Shown: positions 63,197 to 64,000 of the stretch, one piece after another
Numbering within the stretch: the stretch's first letter is position 1
Layout: every line of letters begins with the position of its first letter
DNA from: Adineta vaga
Lineage: Eukaryota; Rotifera
Direction: 5' to 3'
Assembly: GCA_021613535.1 (NCBI GenBank)
Contig: CP075493.1
Span: forward strand, 14,632,001 to 14,696,000
DNA: 64,000 nt
The notes under the pieces: model-generated
What the model was told of the DNA's origin: nothing
Databases searched by the model: none
What the model saw: only the letters and a program-made list of their open reading frames with translations
Made by a program: the position numbers and the translations under genes

Positions 63197-64000
63197 ATGG
63201 CAAGATTCAAACAACGAAAGAGAATAGAAAGAATTGCGCAAGAATATGACATGCAGAGAAAAAGGTATAAATTGAAACAAAAAAATATATATCGACAGAG
63301 TTCTTCTATAGCCATGGACAAATCTGACGATTATTCAACATTGCCAAATAAAGCTCCAGATAATTTTGAATTAAAAGTTTTCGACGATATTTCCAACTAC
63401 CAATCAACTATTGAACATCTCAATTTTGATTTTGGATCAATTGAAAAGAAGACACATCTACATTTTTCTCTTATTAATCATCTTATAACAGATTTAGAAT
63501 GTCAACATTATATCAATGAAAGTGAACGAGCTGGATATACACCATTGAATGGTTATCAAACATCTTATCGTTCGAATGATCGTGTCACGATTGTTTCTTC
63601 TTCACTAGCTGATCTCTTATTTAAACGTCTATCATCGTACTTCCCCGATACAATTCTTCATCATAGTGAACAATGGCAACCTATTGGACTGAATGAAGTC
63701 TTTCGATTTTGTCGATATGGTCCTGGTGGTGTTTTTGGTGCACATCGTGATTCACATTTCTCTCGTTCGTCAAATGAACGAAGTTTCATCACAATTAATA
63801 TTTATTTGAATAAGACTGATGGTGGATGTACACGATTTCTTGATCCAAAATCTGAAGAAGTTATTTTTGCATGTCAACCCGAAGCAGGAAAAGCTCTTGT
63901 CTTTCGACATAATGAATATCATGATGGTGATATTCTTCAATCAGGTCAGAAATATTTGATGAGAACAGACTTAATGTATCGATTAATACCTGGAAATACT
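63197..64000 (+). CDS. 2OG-Fe(II) oxygenase (prolyl-4-hydroxylase-like), 3' end beyond window
   Basis: An open frame of 268 codons starts at an ATG after a poly-T tract and runs off the window without a stop or intron. A basic N-terminus (ARFKQRKRIERIAQEYDMQR) leads to the double-stranded beta-helix core. The iron-binding HxD is in VFGAHRDSHFSRS. The distal His lies in FRHNEYHDGDIL, and the 2-oxoglutarate-binding basic residue in GQKYLMRTDLMYR. Sequences between (SFITINIYLNKTDGGCTRFL) match the P4H-type fold. It would hydroxylate a protein or small molecule using O2 and 2-oxoglutarate. There is no signal peptide, so it is not a collagen-type ER enzyme. Confidence 0.85.
   Translation, partial: MARFKQRKRIERIAQEYDMQRKRYKLKQKNIYRQSSSIAMDKSDDYSTLPNKAPDNFELKVFDDISNYQSTIEHLNFDFGSIEKKTHLHFSLINHLITDLECQHYINESERAGYTPLNGYQTSYRSNDRVTIVSSSLADLLFKRLSSYFPDTILHHSEQWQPIGLNEVFRFCRYGPGGVFGAHRDSHFSRSSNERSFITINIYLNKTDGGCTRFLDPKSEEVIFACQPEAGKALVFRHNEYHDGDILQSGQKYLMRTDLMYRLIPGNT

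Noticed and set aside
1-64000. tRNA, rRNA or snRNA genes
   Set aside because: Scanning by eye found no A/B-box pairs with cloverleaf potential or rRNA-like sequence; a covariance search would be needed to exclude them.

Overview
The window looks like AT-rich nuclear DNA from a small invertebrate, most likely a bdelloid rotifer (Adineta/Rotaria-like). This is an inference. It rests on dense genes with many introns of about 45-60 bases (GTAAGT...TTTAG), Penelope-like retroelements with a GIY-YIG domain, scattered G-rich patches resembling the TGTGGG telomere repeat reported for bdelloids, and an intronless self-sufficient P450 that looks horizontally acquired. No tRNA, rRNA or CRISPR array was recognised.

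Layout, left to right. 1-6.5 kb: a broken gene end, an ER-type FKBP isomerase (-), a nuclear receptor (-) and a two-EF-hand protein (+). 6.5-12 kb: one long (-) gene joining an RRM-like start, a PARG-like catalytic domain and about 14 PAR-binding-type zinc knuckles. 12.5-17.6 kb: a secreted PAN/beta-propeller protein (-), a tail-anchored-like protein (+) and an SLC22-type transporter (-). 17.9-34 kb: degenerate gene remnants (a GST pseudogene and two copies of an unidentified gene) interrupted by a 14 kb nested transposon complex. 33.8-39.4 kb: a small proline-rich gene and three AIG1/GIMAP-like GTPase genes, one fused to a Vint/Hint domain. 39.6-42.1 kb: an aspartic-protease pseudogene and a GPCR gene with one in-frame stop. 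42.6-47.1 kb: a beta-lactamase-like serine hydrolase and a divergent catalase. 47.9-51.6 kb: a membrane-anchored extracellular protein broken by a 25-base duplication, and an unidentified five-exon gene. 52.2-55.3 kb: a P450-reductase fusion (-). 56.5-64 kb: a second nuclear receptor (+), a PAN/kelch protein (-), an F-box protein (+) and a 2OG-Fe(II) oxygenase (+) cut by the window end.

The nested complex is the most informative region. A 5'-truncated Penelope-like element (PLE) on the minus strand and a full-length PLE on the plus strand lie head to head, and the pair is flanked by a single 12-13 base target duplication, so the pair appears to have inserted as one unit. The truncated copy was later hit by a 5,884-base DNA transposon (21185-27068). 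It has 7-base inverted ends (CCCATGT), a GA target duplication, GC-rich subterminal repeats, a Tnp2/CACTA-like transposase and a second BEN-like protein. The empty site survives in the intact PLE copy. The PLE protein is itself unusual: a run of about 550 asparagine-rich residues, with an internal duplication, sits inside the reverse transcriptase between palm and thumb.

At the scale of the whole window, about nine short imperfect inverted repeats with GAGGGTGTGGGTG / CACCCACACCCTC arms lie between genes, mostly just beyond 3' ends and in convergent gaps. They may be a dispersed telomere-like hairpin family. The genes do not form one pathway. They are typical housekeeping, signalling and detoxification genes plus gene debris and mobile DNA.
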